From Hemerocallis citrina (taxonomy: Eukaryota; Streptophyta; Magnoliopsida; Asparagales; Asphodelaceae), in the NCBI GenBank assembly GCA_017893485.1, contig CM030364.1, positions 249,663,122 to 249,727,121 on the forward strand: 64,000 nt of DNA, written 5' to 3'. Shown in pieces: positions 34,007 through 46,370 of the stretch; position 1 is the first letter of the stretch; every line of letters starts with the position of its first letter. The position numbers and the translations under genes are program-made. The notes below the pieces were generated by a model, which was not told the origin of the DNA, made no database searches, and was given only the letters and a program-made list of their open reading frames with translations.

Positions 34007-35775
34007 TCAGGGGGGGAGCTCGGTCCCCTCTTTTTGGACGAACTTGATCAGGTGCCCCCGCTGTATGAGTTCTTCGATCTCCTCCTTGAGAGCCCGACAA
34101 TCATCCGTGTCGTGGCCATGGTCCCTGTGAAAGCGGCACCACTTATCCTTGTTCCTCTTCTTGCCAGGTGTATTCATTCTCGGGGGAGCACGGAGTAGCC
34201 CTTCCTTGTCCACCTCCATAAGAACTTCTGATATATTGGCAATGAGGGGGGTGAACTTCTCAAACCGAGGAGTCGAGCGACGCTGTCCATTGCCGTCCTT
34301 CTGGGATTTTTGGGACCCCTCTTCCCTTGTGCTCTTCCGTTTGTTCCCGGAAGATGTCTCCTCAAAGCCCGGGAGATTCTCGGCTTCTTCGGCCCGAATG
34401 TACTTCTCGCTCCTAAGAAGGAGGTCGGCGAAATTATATGGGGGCTTCTTAGCAAGGGACGAGCGAAGGTTACAATTGAGGACATTGGATTGGAATGCGA
34501 CAGTCGCAACCGATTGGTCGAGGGAGGCGATCGATCTGACCTCTGCAGTGAACCTCCTCACATAGTCCCTCAACTTCTCTCCCCTTTCTTGACAGAGGTG
34601 GAGCAATGAGAGGCTAGTCTTCTCCGTGCGCCTGCTGCTTACGAAGTGGGTGATGAAGAGGGTTTCGAATTGCTCGAAGGAAAAGATGGAAGAGGGAGCA
34701 AGGCGGGAGTACCATTCCCTAGCCGACCCCTTCAGGGTGGCGGGGAAGGTCTTGCAAAGTAAGGCGTCGGAAGCCTGGTTGATGAGCATGAGGGTCTTGA
34801 AGCTCTCAATGTGGTCGACGGGGTCCGACTCCCCCGAATAGGTTTCAAACTACGGAGTCTTGAATCCCCTCGGGATGGGAGCCTCCATGATTGTTCGGGA
34901 GAAAGGGGGTCTGCTCGGACGGATGGTTCTGCTGTTCGACCCCTCCCACTCGTCCATCCGACCGATTTGCCTCTCCACCTCATGGAGACGGCGGTATAGG
35001 GCATCATCCCTCCCGCGGTAGTCGAACGAGCCTCTGGACTCGTCTTCGTAGGAGGGAGAGCTGGGGCTACGACGTCGGTCGTCCCGGGAGCGGCGAGGGC
35101 TAGGATCAGCTCCTGGTGGTTAGGAGTCGGCAGAGGAGAGGCGGACCTACGGCGAGGACTGGGAACCGGTTGGGGTGAAGGGACCCTTTGGGCGTCTTTG
35201 TTGTTGGGTCGGAGGTTAAGAGCCTGCAACACCGTTGCTTGAAACTGTAGGAACTCGGTGCGAGTGATGGGCGCCTCATTGTTCCTCGGCTGATGCCGAT
35301 CGGTAGGAGAGTGGCGCCTCCTCCTGTGATGCTCGGGTGACTCTCTCCGCCCTCTCCTGGTAGGAGACCTTCTATACTCGCGGCGGTGAGGATTCCACTC
35401 ATCTGGACGTTGTAGGCGGGAGGCTCCCTCTCGGGACCGCTTTTCGTCCAGACGGCAACGGAGATCCTCATCCTTCTGCCGGTTGAGAATAGTATTTCGA
35501 AGGTCGGGGGCCTGAGGACTGTGGGAGGCGTAAGAGTCTGTAGAGGCGTTGTGTACTGATATGCGGTCATGATGGAGAGGTTGTTTTTGCCTCCGTGGAT
35601 CGGGACCGTTTGGGGGTTGCTGGTTCGGAAGAGGAGGTTGATCCTTCTGGACACAGTACTCGGTGGGCGGAGGGAGCCCCCCCAGTTGTTGAGAGGGATG
35701 GACAGGGACTTCTTGCTGGTCTGCGGGGTTGGGTGCATGATTGGACCCTCTAGATCTGACCTTTCTGGGAGGCAT
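34007..35775 (-). pseudogene. Gag of Tat copy 2 (frameshift and one amber stop)
   Basis: The capsid precursor of the non-autonomous element. It starts MPPRKVRSRGSN at 35775, with an Arg/Pro/Ser-rich N-terminus (RRSPTRRGRRESPEHHRRR). A frameshift near 35120 follows PTPNHQE. The core then continues in the second frame: the position that reads KPPQFETY in copy 3 is KTP-stop-FETY (TAG, 34850-34852). LINQASDALLCKTFPATLKG, EWYSRLAPSSIFSFEQFETL and RRTEKTSLSLLHL follow, and a knuckle WCRFHRDHGHDTDDC near 34080-34130. The frame ends at 34007 (KEGTELPP). Gag is the only coding part kept, as expected if selection acts on packaging of its own RNA. Confidence 0.87.
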
Positions 35776-35848
35776 GGCTGGAGAAGAGCTAATCGACGGA
35801 AAGAGGAGAGGCAGCTATTCGTATGGGTTCCCACAGACGACGCCAATC

Positions 35849-36475
35849 TGTTACCGCTGAATCTGGTGTGGGGGTAAACAGATGGAATTTGTGGGTTCGT
35901 GGAAAAACCTGAATAGCAGCACCTAACCTGTTCGTCGGAGTTGTACCGCTGGCTCCCGCCATTCACCTGCAAGGAAGTGCGAGACACCGGGGTTGTTCCC
36001 GGCGACGCACCCTCCGACGCTCTTGTCAGTAATCTGAATGATTATGAAAGAGCTTTTATTGGAAAAATATTGATTACCTTTGTAACAGTGGTGGGTGGGA
36101 GGTATTTATGGTCGCCCTGGGGGAGTTAATTAGGGATCTGATTAGAGATTTGATTTGCTGTGATAGGAGTAGAATCCTCCTAATCAGTTTAGGAAACTGA
36201 TCCCCTAATTCCCGGTGAGAGGATAGCGGCGAATCAGGCCCGTTGATTTAGCTAAATCAGAGATCCTGATCTCCTCTGGCTGATCTGGGTTTGTATCGGG
36301 TCGGGACCCGTACCTGGTTGAGGTGGATCCGTTCGCGGGTTATTGGATCTGTGAGAAGGGGACCCAGTACCCACTTCGGACCCGCTAGTAGGTGAAATTA
36401 CCATTTTACCCCTGAGCTTTGAGATTCGCGTCCTATGTGAACGGTCCCGATTTAATCCTATTTTTAGCCATATCA
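35849..36475 (-). repeat. Tat copy 2 5' LTR (627 bp)
   Basis: Adjacent to the PBS (35828-35847) and to the second GGTAG duplicate. The TATA-like box is altered to CATAAATACC on the minus strand. Confidence 0.9.
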
Positions 36476-36480
36476 GGTAG

Positions 36481-38820
36481 GACACTTGATCCAAATTATA
36501 GTTGGAACACAGTTGAGTTATATATCGATCAAACGAGACTTCCAAATACTAGACAGGCTGTTATTGAAAGTCCAAGGCCCGCACGGACTTTGAAACCATC
36601 TGCAGAGTCACATGCTAGAATTTCAAATACAGAAGAAGATACTAGCACAACTCCAACGAAACCTGCTTCCTCCGAATACGAGCAGGTACATCCGCTGATA
36701 TTGTCACAAAATATTTTGGGGGCTGGCATGACAATGGAAGACTTTGACAACGCCGTTGTAAATAACGATTTGGTCGAAGAGGAAGAAGATGAGGAACACG
36801 GTCTAGAAGATGATGATGAGGAGGTTGCCGTTGAAGCTCCGGTTTTTTATGTCAATGTTGGTGTGCCGGTTAACAATGCCCGCGTGTTGCCAAGTCAGGA
36901 CACAAGTGCAGCTATGTATGGATCTCAATCGAATGAATGGATGTCTCGTGCCACTATACATGAACATGGACAGTCCTCCGTTTGCTCTTCCAATTTGGAT
37001 GAACTCTTCATAGGTCAAAGATTTCCAACCAAAGATGCTCTACAACATCAAGTGAAGATGTACGCCGTGAAGAACCACAGAGAATTCGTGACGGTAAAAT
37101 CATCCTTCGGTCTATACTATGTGAAATGTAAATACGCACCCATCAACCATTCAGCTGAGGACATTGCAGAAAATTCGGCACTTCTAAATGTCGTTGGTTG
37201 TCCATGGCAATTGCGTGCAATTGTTTCAAAAGGCCGGAATTATTTCGTGGTAAAGAAGCTTGAAGGTGCACACACATATGTGAATCCTACATTGACTCAG
37301 GAACACAGCAAAATTGATTCCATGGTTGTATCGACGATCATAATGGATGTTGTGAAGGAACAACTCGCAATAACACCAAGAGCCATAATTGAAATAGTGA
37401 AGGGTAGGTTCCATTACACAATTTCATATTGGAAAGCTTGGAAGACTAAACATAAAGCAATTGAGCGACTATATGGTTCTTTTGAAAAAGCTTACACTAA
37501 ATTGCTATATCTACTCAATACAATTCAACCTTCAAATCCGGGTACGACTGTCCATTGGGCGAAGATTGCGTCTGGTCCGGAGAAAGAAACTTTTAAGGGT
37601 GTTTTTTGGGCATTCGGTCCTTCCATCGAGGGATTTAAAGCATGTAGACAAGTTATAAGTGTAGACGGCACTCATTTGTACGGAAAATATAAAGGCTGTT
37701 TGTTGATTGCTGTTTCACCAGACGCAAATGGTAGGTTTTTCCCATTTGCGTTTGCACTAGTTGACGGTGAAAGCATAGAGACGTGGACATGGTTCATGAA
37801 CTGTTTTCGGTGCTTCTTCATAGATCATGCAGGTCTATGTGTCATTTCTGATCGCCATGCCGGTATTTTATCAGCAATGCAAAATGAGTTCGGTACATGG
37901 AAGGAACCATTTGCATATCATCGGTTCTGTATGCGGCATTTTGCTAGCAATTTCCATTAAAAAATTTGGTTGCAAATTTTTGATGAGTAAGTTGAAGGTA
38001 ATCGCGTGTCAAAATTAGTGAAAGAAGTTTGAGGAAAAGATGACACAACTTGAAGTGACCAATGCTTATGGGGCTAATTGATTGAAGGAGAAAGCAATTG
38101 AGAAGTGGGCACTTTCTGTCGATGGAGGTCGTAGATATGGTATAATGACAACAAATCTATCGGAAGTTTTCAATTCGGTTCTAAAAGGTGTTCGTAGCTT
38201 GCCTGTCACCACAATTGTAGAACAGATTTGTTTTCGTCTAAACATGTATTTTACTGATCGCAGTGAAGCCGCGTAGAAGCTTATCAGTGAAGGTAAATTA
38301 TGGGCACCACGATTCAGGATCTTATTGATGTACGCCGTGAAAAATCCAATTTACATAAGGCAATAATGTTTAATAATCGGTCAGGCATTTTTGGGGTGAA
38401 AACGGGCATTACAATGGATAGTGGATATCAAAAGGGTGGACATTGGCACACGGTAGACCTCGAGAGCCGAACTTGTACTTGTGGCAAATTCCAACTATAT
38501 CACATTCCATGTTCTCATGTGTTAGCGGCATGTGCTTCCCATGCGCTTGATTATCAACCACACATTGATGCCTTTTACTCTACCGGTTCATTAGCACAAA
38601 TGGGCACCAACTTTCAATCCTATTCCAGATGAATCTTATTTGCCAACACAAAGTGGACCGGTGCTCATAGCCGATTCAAGTCTTCGTCGGGTGAAAGGGC
38701 AACCAAAGAGTACTCGTATCCGCAATGACATGGATGCTCGAGAAGGTGGGAGCACTGGGAAAGTTTGTTCAAAATGCGGAGTGAGTGGACCCAATAGACG
38801 GAGTTGTAAGAATGTATAGA
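36481..38820 (+). pseudogene. MULE (MuDR-type) transposase, main part
   Basis: Continues the frame from 27402. Order: an acidic region (EEEEDEEHGLEDDDEE); a MuDR-type zinc DNA-binding domain (LFIGQRFPTKDALQHQVKMYA ... VKCKY ... GCPWQLRA ... KKLEGAHTY); then the MULE RNase H-fold core with VDGTHLYGKYKG (first Asp) and VISDRHAGILSAM (second Asp) and FCMRHFASN. A stop at 37958 with a +1 shift, and further breaks near 38018 and 38276, split the rest. The remainder holds YGIMTTNLSEVFNSVLKGVRSLP, a SWIM finger CTCGKFQLYHIPCSH (38468-38515) and a terminal knuckle CSKCGVSGPNRRSC. Catalysis is lost in this copy. The leucine-start extension into the LTR is artefactual. Confidence 0.9.
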
Positions 38821-39055
38821 GTGTGGGGACTTCCCAGTCTACAGGCATTTGAACTTGTATCCCGTTATTGTATTAATGTTGTAAAATCTATTGTTAAGTT
38901 AGTAAGAATTAGGGAACTTTTGTTTTGTGCTGCGTAATTTAAGTTTAAATAGTTAAGAATGAGAAATGTGGAGTGAAAGGTTGTTGAATTTGAGCAAATT
39001 TGATTTTAGTAATTTATTTCCACAAAACATGCACAAAAACATGCACTACTATTCC

Positions 39056-39745
39056 TATAACAGATGTCATTCTTCTGAATAACGGCATATTTAAGAGATG
39101 CCGCTATTCAGAGGAACGACTGTGAAGACAGAAAGAATGGCAGAGGTCCCAAAATTTTCTTTTTTTACACCTAACTGATAGATAACGGCAATCTTAAGAG
39201 ATGTCGTTATTCAAGATAACGGCATCCTTAACTGATGCTGTTATTTTGGAGAACGACTGTGAAGACAGAAAGTTTGGCAGATGTCCCAACTTTTCGAATT
39301 TTCCCATTTAACTGATGTCGTTATCTTAAAGAACGTTACAGGATTCAGATACCGTTATTTGTAATAACGGCATCTGTTATTGCTGTTTTTCAATTAAAAC
39401 ATGCACAGACATGCACAGACCTCATACTCAGAGTCCAAGTTTGGCAGAAGTCCAAAATTTTCAAATTTTAACACCCCGCTGATGCCATTATTTCGAATAA
39501 CGGCATTCTTAACAATGCCGTTATGCGAAATAACGGCATATTTAGGAGATGCCGTTATTTGGGTGAACAACTGTGAGTACAGAGAAATTGGCAGAAGTCT
39601 CAACTTTTCGAATTTTTACACTTAACTGATGCCGCTATCTTAGAAAACGTTATAGGATTCAGATGCCGTTATTTGCAATAACGGCATCTGTTATGCCTGT
39701 TTTTCAAATCAAACATGCACAGACATGCACAGAGCTCAGCTTACA
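39056..39745. repeat. Internal palindrome cluster of the MULE
   Basis: About twenty GCCGTTATT or AATAACGGC motifs lie between the two converging MULE genes, in two related units of about 340 bp. Several form hairpins. The clearest is AGATGCCGTTATT-TGC-AATAACGGCATCT (39661-39689), a perfect 13-bp stem with a 3-nt loop. The same motifs occur in both terminal repeats. Confidence 0.85.
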
Positions 39746-40281
39746 CTAAATTGAGAAACATTTTTCACACAATTCAAATCATCAATTCATGAAAACATTT
39801 TTCACACAATTGAACTCATTAATTCAACACTTCGATTCAAGTTTTCTGAACAATTGAAATGATCAATTCATCAACATTTTCCATAGACTTCAATTGAACC
39901 AAAACATCACTACAATTCACATAAATACATCAATTCAACACTAACCACATATTTCAGATTCAAGCACAGACTTACTACAACCCAAACACTCATCAAGTAC
40001 AACAACCGACTGATAAATACAACAACAGACTTCATACAACCCATGATGGAGGGAAATAATCTTTTTTCTAATATTTCAAAAAATCTTCATTAAAAGTACA
40101 ACAACCGACTCACAAAGTTTATTCATGAAAACACTAACTAGGCGTATAATTTTGTGGCTTTCTTCTCTTTCGGGCCGGAACTTTCCTTCTACGGTCCCCA
40201 ATCTCTTGTGTCGCAGGAGCGCTTGGACCAACATCTCCTTCTTACCCACCCTCAACTTCTTCAATCTCAGGGACTGCCAAT

Positions 40282-42152
40282 TCACTGTGTGTTGGAGGAA
40301 AGCGGAAAACTCTTACTCCTTCGTGGAGGTTGTGAAGGAGTTTGTGGTTGTCTTCGAACTGCGGCAGGAGGTTCTACTTCAACTGTTTCTTGTGGTGGAG
40401 GTGGGGCTCGACTGATACTTGTTTGGGCTGTTTGAGTTGGAAGTTCACTTGAGCGTAGAAGGGCATCGAAGTGCGAACCGTCACCAACTTCTTCAAGAGA
40501 AGTACGACACGGATGTAGGAGTTCTCTCGCCAATTCCTTGCATGCCTTTGAAGCGTTGCTCTTCAAGACATTAGCACGTTTCCTTGTGATATCCCATATG
40601 TTGTCAATCTACATTACGAACAAAAATAATTAGTAGTAAACCAGACTTTTATTAAACTAACATATGGGAATATAATTTATCAACAGTAAGATTACTTTAC
40701 CATTAATCGATACGAAGACGCTTTTGGTTGATACATGGGTTGCGATGAGGAATGTGCCGGCGGTGGTTCCACTTGGTGCCTAGGTATCGGTTGTTGGATA
40801 CCCATGGGGATATCCGTTCTTGGCGCTACATACAACCTCGTAATACCACGGTACCATGTCATGTAGCCGGTTTGGAAGGATCCGTCGTACGTTACAATCG
40901 CTTCTACAACTAAGTCATACTTCCTCTCATTCCAACATGCTACATGAGCACGGTGGTAGTCGGCCCAATCCATATTCGGTAAACGACCTTGACCGGTAAT
41001 ATTGTGTAGTCTACGGTCGTACATTGAATTTTCGGGGATGGGCTGCTGTGTATTGAATTGGCAGAGGACGCGGCTGGGATAATAGAACTCCACAATTGAG
41101 AAATTTAGAAGTGAAGCTCGTGTCAACCATAGTTGATTATTGGTCGTGCAAATTGGGGGTAGACGATGTAGCCTTTCGTCTGTATATGGTGTCGAGTGGA
41201 CGTACTCTTTTCTCAGCTGATCGAGTTCATCCATGTAATATGTGAGCACACCGCGTGGGTTATCTCTCCACGTGAGCTTACCCGTCTAGTACGCACCAAG
41301 AGGAGCTCTCAACACTGTATTTTTATGTTGCACACTCAAACTATTTGAAAGTACCATTACCTGGAGCTGGCCGAGATGTATTCATTCCCAACACCATATT
41401 TGCAATATCTCCATCGGCCTGGTCATTTGGATCGACCCCATCGAACAATTGCACAGGGCACGGTAGAAGGAGGCCAGAGCCACACTTTCCCAACTATATC
41501 GGTTGTCTCTTTGTATGTCGGAGATCAATGGAAGGTACATCAAATGCACTACATCACCAGAAGAATTAGGGAAGAGAATACCTCCAATCATCGACAAAAG
41601 ATAAGCCCACGTATAACATTGGAGTTGGAAGTCCGTCGGTTCGTCTGGTAGACTATTATTGAACTCCGTATACAGCCAAGAACGTCAAACTGATTCCCCG
41701 ACGAATACACCCTTATCATCTTCATCCACCTCGTGCCCAAGATAATCTCTTAACAACGCCACTTTATTGAACATCAGGTTGCCGGTGACGGCCATCCCAT
41801 CGATTGGCAGACCCGATATGACAGCTATATCTTGTAGGGTGACCGTCATCTCCCCAACTGGTAAGTGAAACGTGTGTGTCTCCGGCCTCCATCGCTCCAC
41901 AAGAGCGGTAAGTAGAGCATGGTCACATTTTACTTTAGCCAACATTGACATTCCATAAAATCCGCTACTTACCAAATAATTTTGAATACGAGGGTGTGTC
42001 GGCAAGATGGTGTGCATTCGGAAACTCATTTTTTTGACATCTCCAGTCCAAACCGCCTGCGACCTATGATCTTCTTGCAGATAAAGCACGGTAGGATCTA
42101 AAGGACCCGGATGTCTCCGTGGTACATGCGAAGTACCAGATGAAGCACCCAC
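40282..42152 (-). pseudogene. Plant mobile domain (PMD) gene carried by the MULE
   Basis: The minus strand carries a PMD (aminotransferase-like, MAIN/PP7-long-form-like) protein. 42152-41382 stays in one frame with a single TGA (41691-41693): HPRIQNYLVSSGFYGMS, CDHALLTALVERWRPETHTF, GEMTVTLQDIAVISGLPIDG, then AYLLSMIGGILFPNSSGD, VHLMYLPLISDI and RYSWESVALASFYRALC. The C-terminal part is 41249-40692 (YYMDELDQLRKEY, TRASLLNFSIVEFYYPSRV, MDWADYHRAHVACW). A Pro-rich exon follows at 40566-40282. PMD proteins of plants include host regulators of silencing and transposon-borne relatives; the molecular role here is unknown. Premature stops near 41690 and 41290 make it a likely pseudogene unless spliced out. 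Confidence 0.72.
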
Positions 42153-42744
42153 ATCATGGGAAAAAGATGATTGTGTAGGATCCAGTTACCTGTCAACATT
42201 AAATATAACCTGTCAAGTACAATATTAATAAACATTACGAGACTAGAGATACTAAAATTTGTACTCAAATATTACTAAACATTAATAAACAATCACCACC
42301 ACAACATCTCCACACACTACAAATAGATGATTCTAACTTCACATAGATAGCAATATAGGTCATCCACATAGATAGCAATATAGGTCATCCACATCTCAGT
42401 CTCCTATAAAAATCACGTCACATATATATTACTTACGTGGATCTAATCTACATCGATTTTACTATACTACCAATATAGCTCTTACTGAAATTCAACATTT
42501 CACAAATCCTAGATCAACAACAATCCATAAGTACATTTCCACAATTACTACTAAGATAAATCAAATTTACACCTCGTGTACTATGCTACCAATGTATATA
42601 GCTCTCATACATCAAAATCAATATTGAAATTTTTTTTTAGGGATTTAGAATATTTACCACAAATTCAGATTCCGGAAGATTTCGAAAAGAATGAGAGAAT
42701 CACAACTAGGGTCTATGTTTAATTGTTGTTTGGCAACTTAAAGA

Positions 42745-43238
42745 TTACTCCAATAGTTGGGATTTTAGGAATTTTTGATTTAGGGTATGTGAGTTACGGG
42801 AGTGAAGAGAGAGAGAAAAAAAAATGAATGACAAAGGTTAGGAGAAAGGTTTGGGGGAATAAGAGTATAGGTAACTGTTCAAATTAGAAACTAACTGATG
42901 TCGTTATTCAAAATAACGGTAACAGTATAAACCTTGCCGTTCGCTTAAAGAATGGCATAGGTTAAATTCTTTTCACACTTGTCCCTCAGTGAAAATTTGA
43001 TACTGTTTGCTATTTCGATTAAAAGTAACAGATGCCGTTATTTGCAATAATGGCATGGAACTTTTTGTTCAAACAGATGCCGTTATTGGGAAGAACGACA
43101 TCGAACTGACCTCTGCCGTTCTCTCCAAGAATGTTTGTTGCTGACGTGTCCATAATTGTGTCAGTTCGCTAATTATTTTCGGAAGTGGGTTAAGGCGCCA
43201 AATATTTTCAAAAAGTGGGTCAGTACGGCAAAATTTTC
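42745..43238 (-). repeat. MULE right terminal inverted repeat
   Basis: Reverse-complement partner of 26427-26933. It ends GGCAAAATTTTC directly before the AAGAAGATG duplicate at 43239-43247. Confidence 0.88.
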
Positions 43239-46055
43239 AAGAAGATGAGAGGAATTGTTCTGTTGGTGAAGTGGGGCTAGTTGAATCAGTCAATAGATCC
43301 TTCTTCTTTAAGCTGCCAAAGGAATTGTAGTTTGCCGTTTGATTATATCCGTTCTTAGTTTTATATTTTTATTTTATTTAATTTTGGACTGTAAATTATT
43401 AATGGTTATTCAGAATAGATAACATGGTTGGAGTGGAGACTTTTTTCGCTAACCAAATTATCCATTTGTTATCCATTTTGACTATATGCTCTCAAAAGAA
43501 TAAAGTACAGTAGGGTTAACGTAAATCATCTTTTAAACGTAATAATAATAAATATTAATCTCCTTCATCTTTTGCGTCACCTGTTTTGAACACCATCGAA
43601 ACCAAATCCTATGCAATGTCGTTTTTCATAAATTCTTATTGAGTTTGGAGAGCCCACACCTAAGAGATAATAAGCCTTATGATACAGCCACAGATGTGGC
43701 TTGTTTCTAGCTCCTTAATAGTGAGATATACATTATGCATGTTCGTAATTTGTCACACAATATGAAACCCATAATTGATTGCTGGAGTCTCATCCTGTTG
43801 CATGGGGGTCAATCCCTACTTGTTGCTTGCCTCCATTAGAGTAATTAATGTGCATGAGAGGGATAATTAATGATAAGCTGATATTAATTAACATATTTTC
43901 CTAGGTATATTGCATGCATATATAGCCCATTTATGCTCTTCGGACATCCTGAAAACGGATATGGAAAGTCTGATTCAACGGATATCTTATCATGGTTGTA
44001 CATCTAAAATTCAGATACGAATTTGGATATCAGGATAGTTATCTGAATGACAGAATATGAAAGAACTTGTTGTAAAGCACTCATTTAATTTGCACCCGTA
44101 GTTATGAAACATTGTTGCTTCCCTGGCAAGAGAATAAACTTAGATTGGGGCAGAGTTTGTGAGCCCGTGTAATAAGGATATGGCGTTTGCTAGTCTAATA
44201 GATTAGGCTACCCTGTTAACAGAAAAGGATTAGGTTAGGTGACCGATAATAGAGGTAGATCATAGATGGAATAAGGATTCATGTAACTAGCCTGGAAATT
44301 TGAGACAAATGCATGCCTTCGTCGCTTTACCCATCTTCTCTCAATAATGTACCTTGGACAAGTTAAACGATTAACAACAAAACTAGGTGAGAGTAAAGAA
44401 TGTCGCACAAAGGTGAGGCTGCAGTTGTATATAGCCATCTTTTTTGTACTTTGTAGACCTCCGTGGGCTGAAAAAACAGCAAGTCAAATTAAACCAAACG
44501 AGCCTTCTCAAACTCAAATTTGTGAGTTTTGAAGATTTGAAATAAAAGCTTTGTTATGGTTGCTGATTTTATTTATTTATTTATTTATTTTTTTCTGACA
44601 AGAAATCATACCTATTACAAAATTTTCTAACAGAGAAAAAGATTTTACATTGTCTCACATAGAGCTGCTATCGGGGTCCTCCACTATCCGGATCCGGATC
44701 CGGTACCTCACGGATCTAAAAATTGAACCCGGACGCGGACTTGAGAGAATTGGGTCCGGATCCGGATCCTAATTAAAAAAATCTAACCGTCAGGTCCGGT
44801 AGCGAAAAATAAATATTTGCACTTGAGTATTTTTGCACCCGATACCCTACGGTTTCAATATTTTTTGGACTTGAGTACATAAACAAATATTATATTTACA
44901 CATATATCTTCAACAATTACTATTTACATTTATATCCCTATAACTTTATTATTCAAATTTCACAATTTTGGGGGTATTTTTAATGGGTCCAAGTCCGGTT
45001 CTATTTTGAGCGGACCCGGACCCAGAAGTGCATCGGGTCGTATTTTAGGACCCGGATCCGTATAGATCTGGTCGGTTCCGAACTAATGCCAGGTCCGGGT
45101 CGGTTTCGGATATCGGGTAAATGTGACAGTGCTGGTCTCACATCGTATGTGTGTGGGCTAAGGGCTTGCTCTGCTATGGCACAATCCAATGGGCATTTAT
45201 TTCCTCCTGGACTTGAGTGTAGTGGGCCTTGTAGAAGCAAAAGACCCACTATCAAAGATTTAAAGTCATAATTGAAATTTTCTTGAAACATTTCCACTTC
45301 CCGTTCCACCTATGAGGCAGAGATGGAGGACGACCAACACCGAGACAGCGAGGAGTGACCCTCTGACGCCACTCAGCACCGTTGTGGCAGAACCAGGCGG
45401 TTTTTTGTCGGCAATTTTGTACATGCTTTGTTATATAGTCATACTGAACTATATTTTGGGTTAAAAGGGTGTGTATTCTGGATGGGATGAGTGTCGTGGC
45501 CCTGGGTCGTGGGGTGACAGGAGTAGGGATGACAACCGGACCGAGCTGACCTGCGACCCGCCCACACGAACACGGCCTGCTATAATGCGGTTCGGATCCG
45601 GGTCGAACCTGCGGGTTGACCCCAGTCGACCCGGGTCGGAAAAATCGCGAACTCAACCTGCTCAACCCGGCCCACCCAACCCGTTGACCAAGTCAAATTC
45701 GCCTGCCAACCCGCAGGTCGACCATCGGGGTTTGGACCCGTTTGACCTGAACAGGTTAAACGTTCAATCCGAACGGGTCAAATGTTCGATCTGCGAGTTT
45801 CTTTTGTCGTTTTTAAATTTAAATTTTTTTTTTTTTTGTATTTCTCCCTATAAATAACCCCCTTAATTCAATCTAAAAATTTTCACACCTTACTCTCTTA
45901 CTCTCTCTACTATTAGTCTACTTCTACTCAATTCAATCTAAATTAAATCATGTTTTTTCAACAAAGAAGCAAGCAACAAATAAATGAATAAGCAATAATA
46001 TATGCATTATTCACTTTTATACAGTTATACTTATTATTAAAAAAATATTAAGTGA

Positions 46056-46092
<37 letters not shown>

Positions 46093-46370
46093 TCGAACCG
46101 GGCCAACCAGCGACCCAGCCCGACCCAAAACGGGTCGAAACTGGGCCAACCAGCGACCCAGCCCGACCCAAAACGGGTTCGACCCTAATGGGTTCGTGGG
46201 TCGACCAGGTCAAAATTTCTAATTTTGAACCCGGCTCGGCCCGGCCCGGTTAACCCACAAACTCGACCCGAACCCGTCCAAGTCAGCCTTCAACCCAGGC
46301 TCCGATTGATTCCCTCTTCAAGCTAGGCATAGGCAACTACTCGGGGTCCAACCCGACCCGGTCCGGTCGA
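43239..46370. other. Non-coding transposon debris left of the CACTA-like end
   Basis: After the MULE duplicate the small interrupted frame ends at a TAG near 43330. The rest has no supported gene. It contains an (ATTT)n run (44565-44592), repeats of CCGGATCCGGATCC-like units (44690-45115), a second GGGTCGACCC/CCGGCCC-rich block (45520-46380) and an (AT)n run (46058-46089). The GC-rich blocks look like non-autonomous elements but no target duplication was found. Confidence 0.55.

Larger units (their letters stand above)
27403..36475 (-). mobile_element. Tat copy 2: gag-only, repeat-rich non-autonomous LTR element (9,073 bp)
   Basis: LTRs 27403-28017 (615 bp) and 35849-36475 (627 bp), minus orientation, are flanked by the perfect 5-bp duplication GGTAG (27398-27402, 36476-36480). 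It has a PBS (mutated to TTGGCGTCGTCTGTGGGAA), gag, and a PPT AGGAGTGGGGGGCTCG next to the 27403 LTR. No protease, RT, RNase H or integrase is present. Gag ends near 34007, and about 6 kb of tandem repeats and AT-rich 3' UTR follow. It resembles TR-GAG-type derivatives dependent on a full-length partner. The LTRs differ by roughly 4 percent in the first 215 bp. Confidence 0.93.
26427..43238 (+). mobile_element. Mutator-like element (MULE) with transposase and PMD gene
   Basis: Terminal inverted repeats begin GAAAATTTTGCCGTAC on both strands. They extend about 500 bp (26427-26933 and about 42745-43238) and include ACACGTCAGCAACAAACATT and GAACGGCA segments. Both outer flanks are AAGAAGATG (26418-26426 and 43239-43247), the 9-bp duplication typical of Mutator. 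The 16.8-kb span includes the 9.1-kb Tat copy 2 insertion, so the element itself is about 7.7 kb. It has a plus-strand transposase and a minus-strand plant-mobile-domain gene arranged tail to tail around a palindrome cluster. Confidence 0.93.

Noticed and set aside
36419..36475. N-terminal extension of the MULE transposase into the LTR
   Set aside because: These codons derive from the Tat LTR; the true upstream exon is left of 27402.
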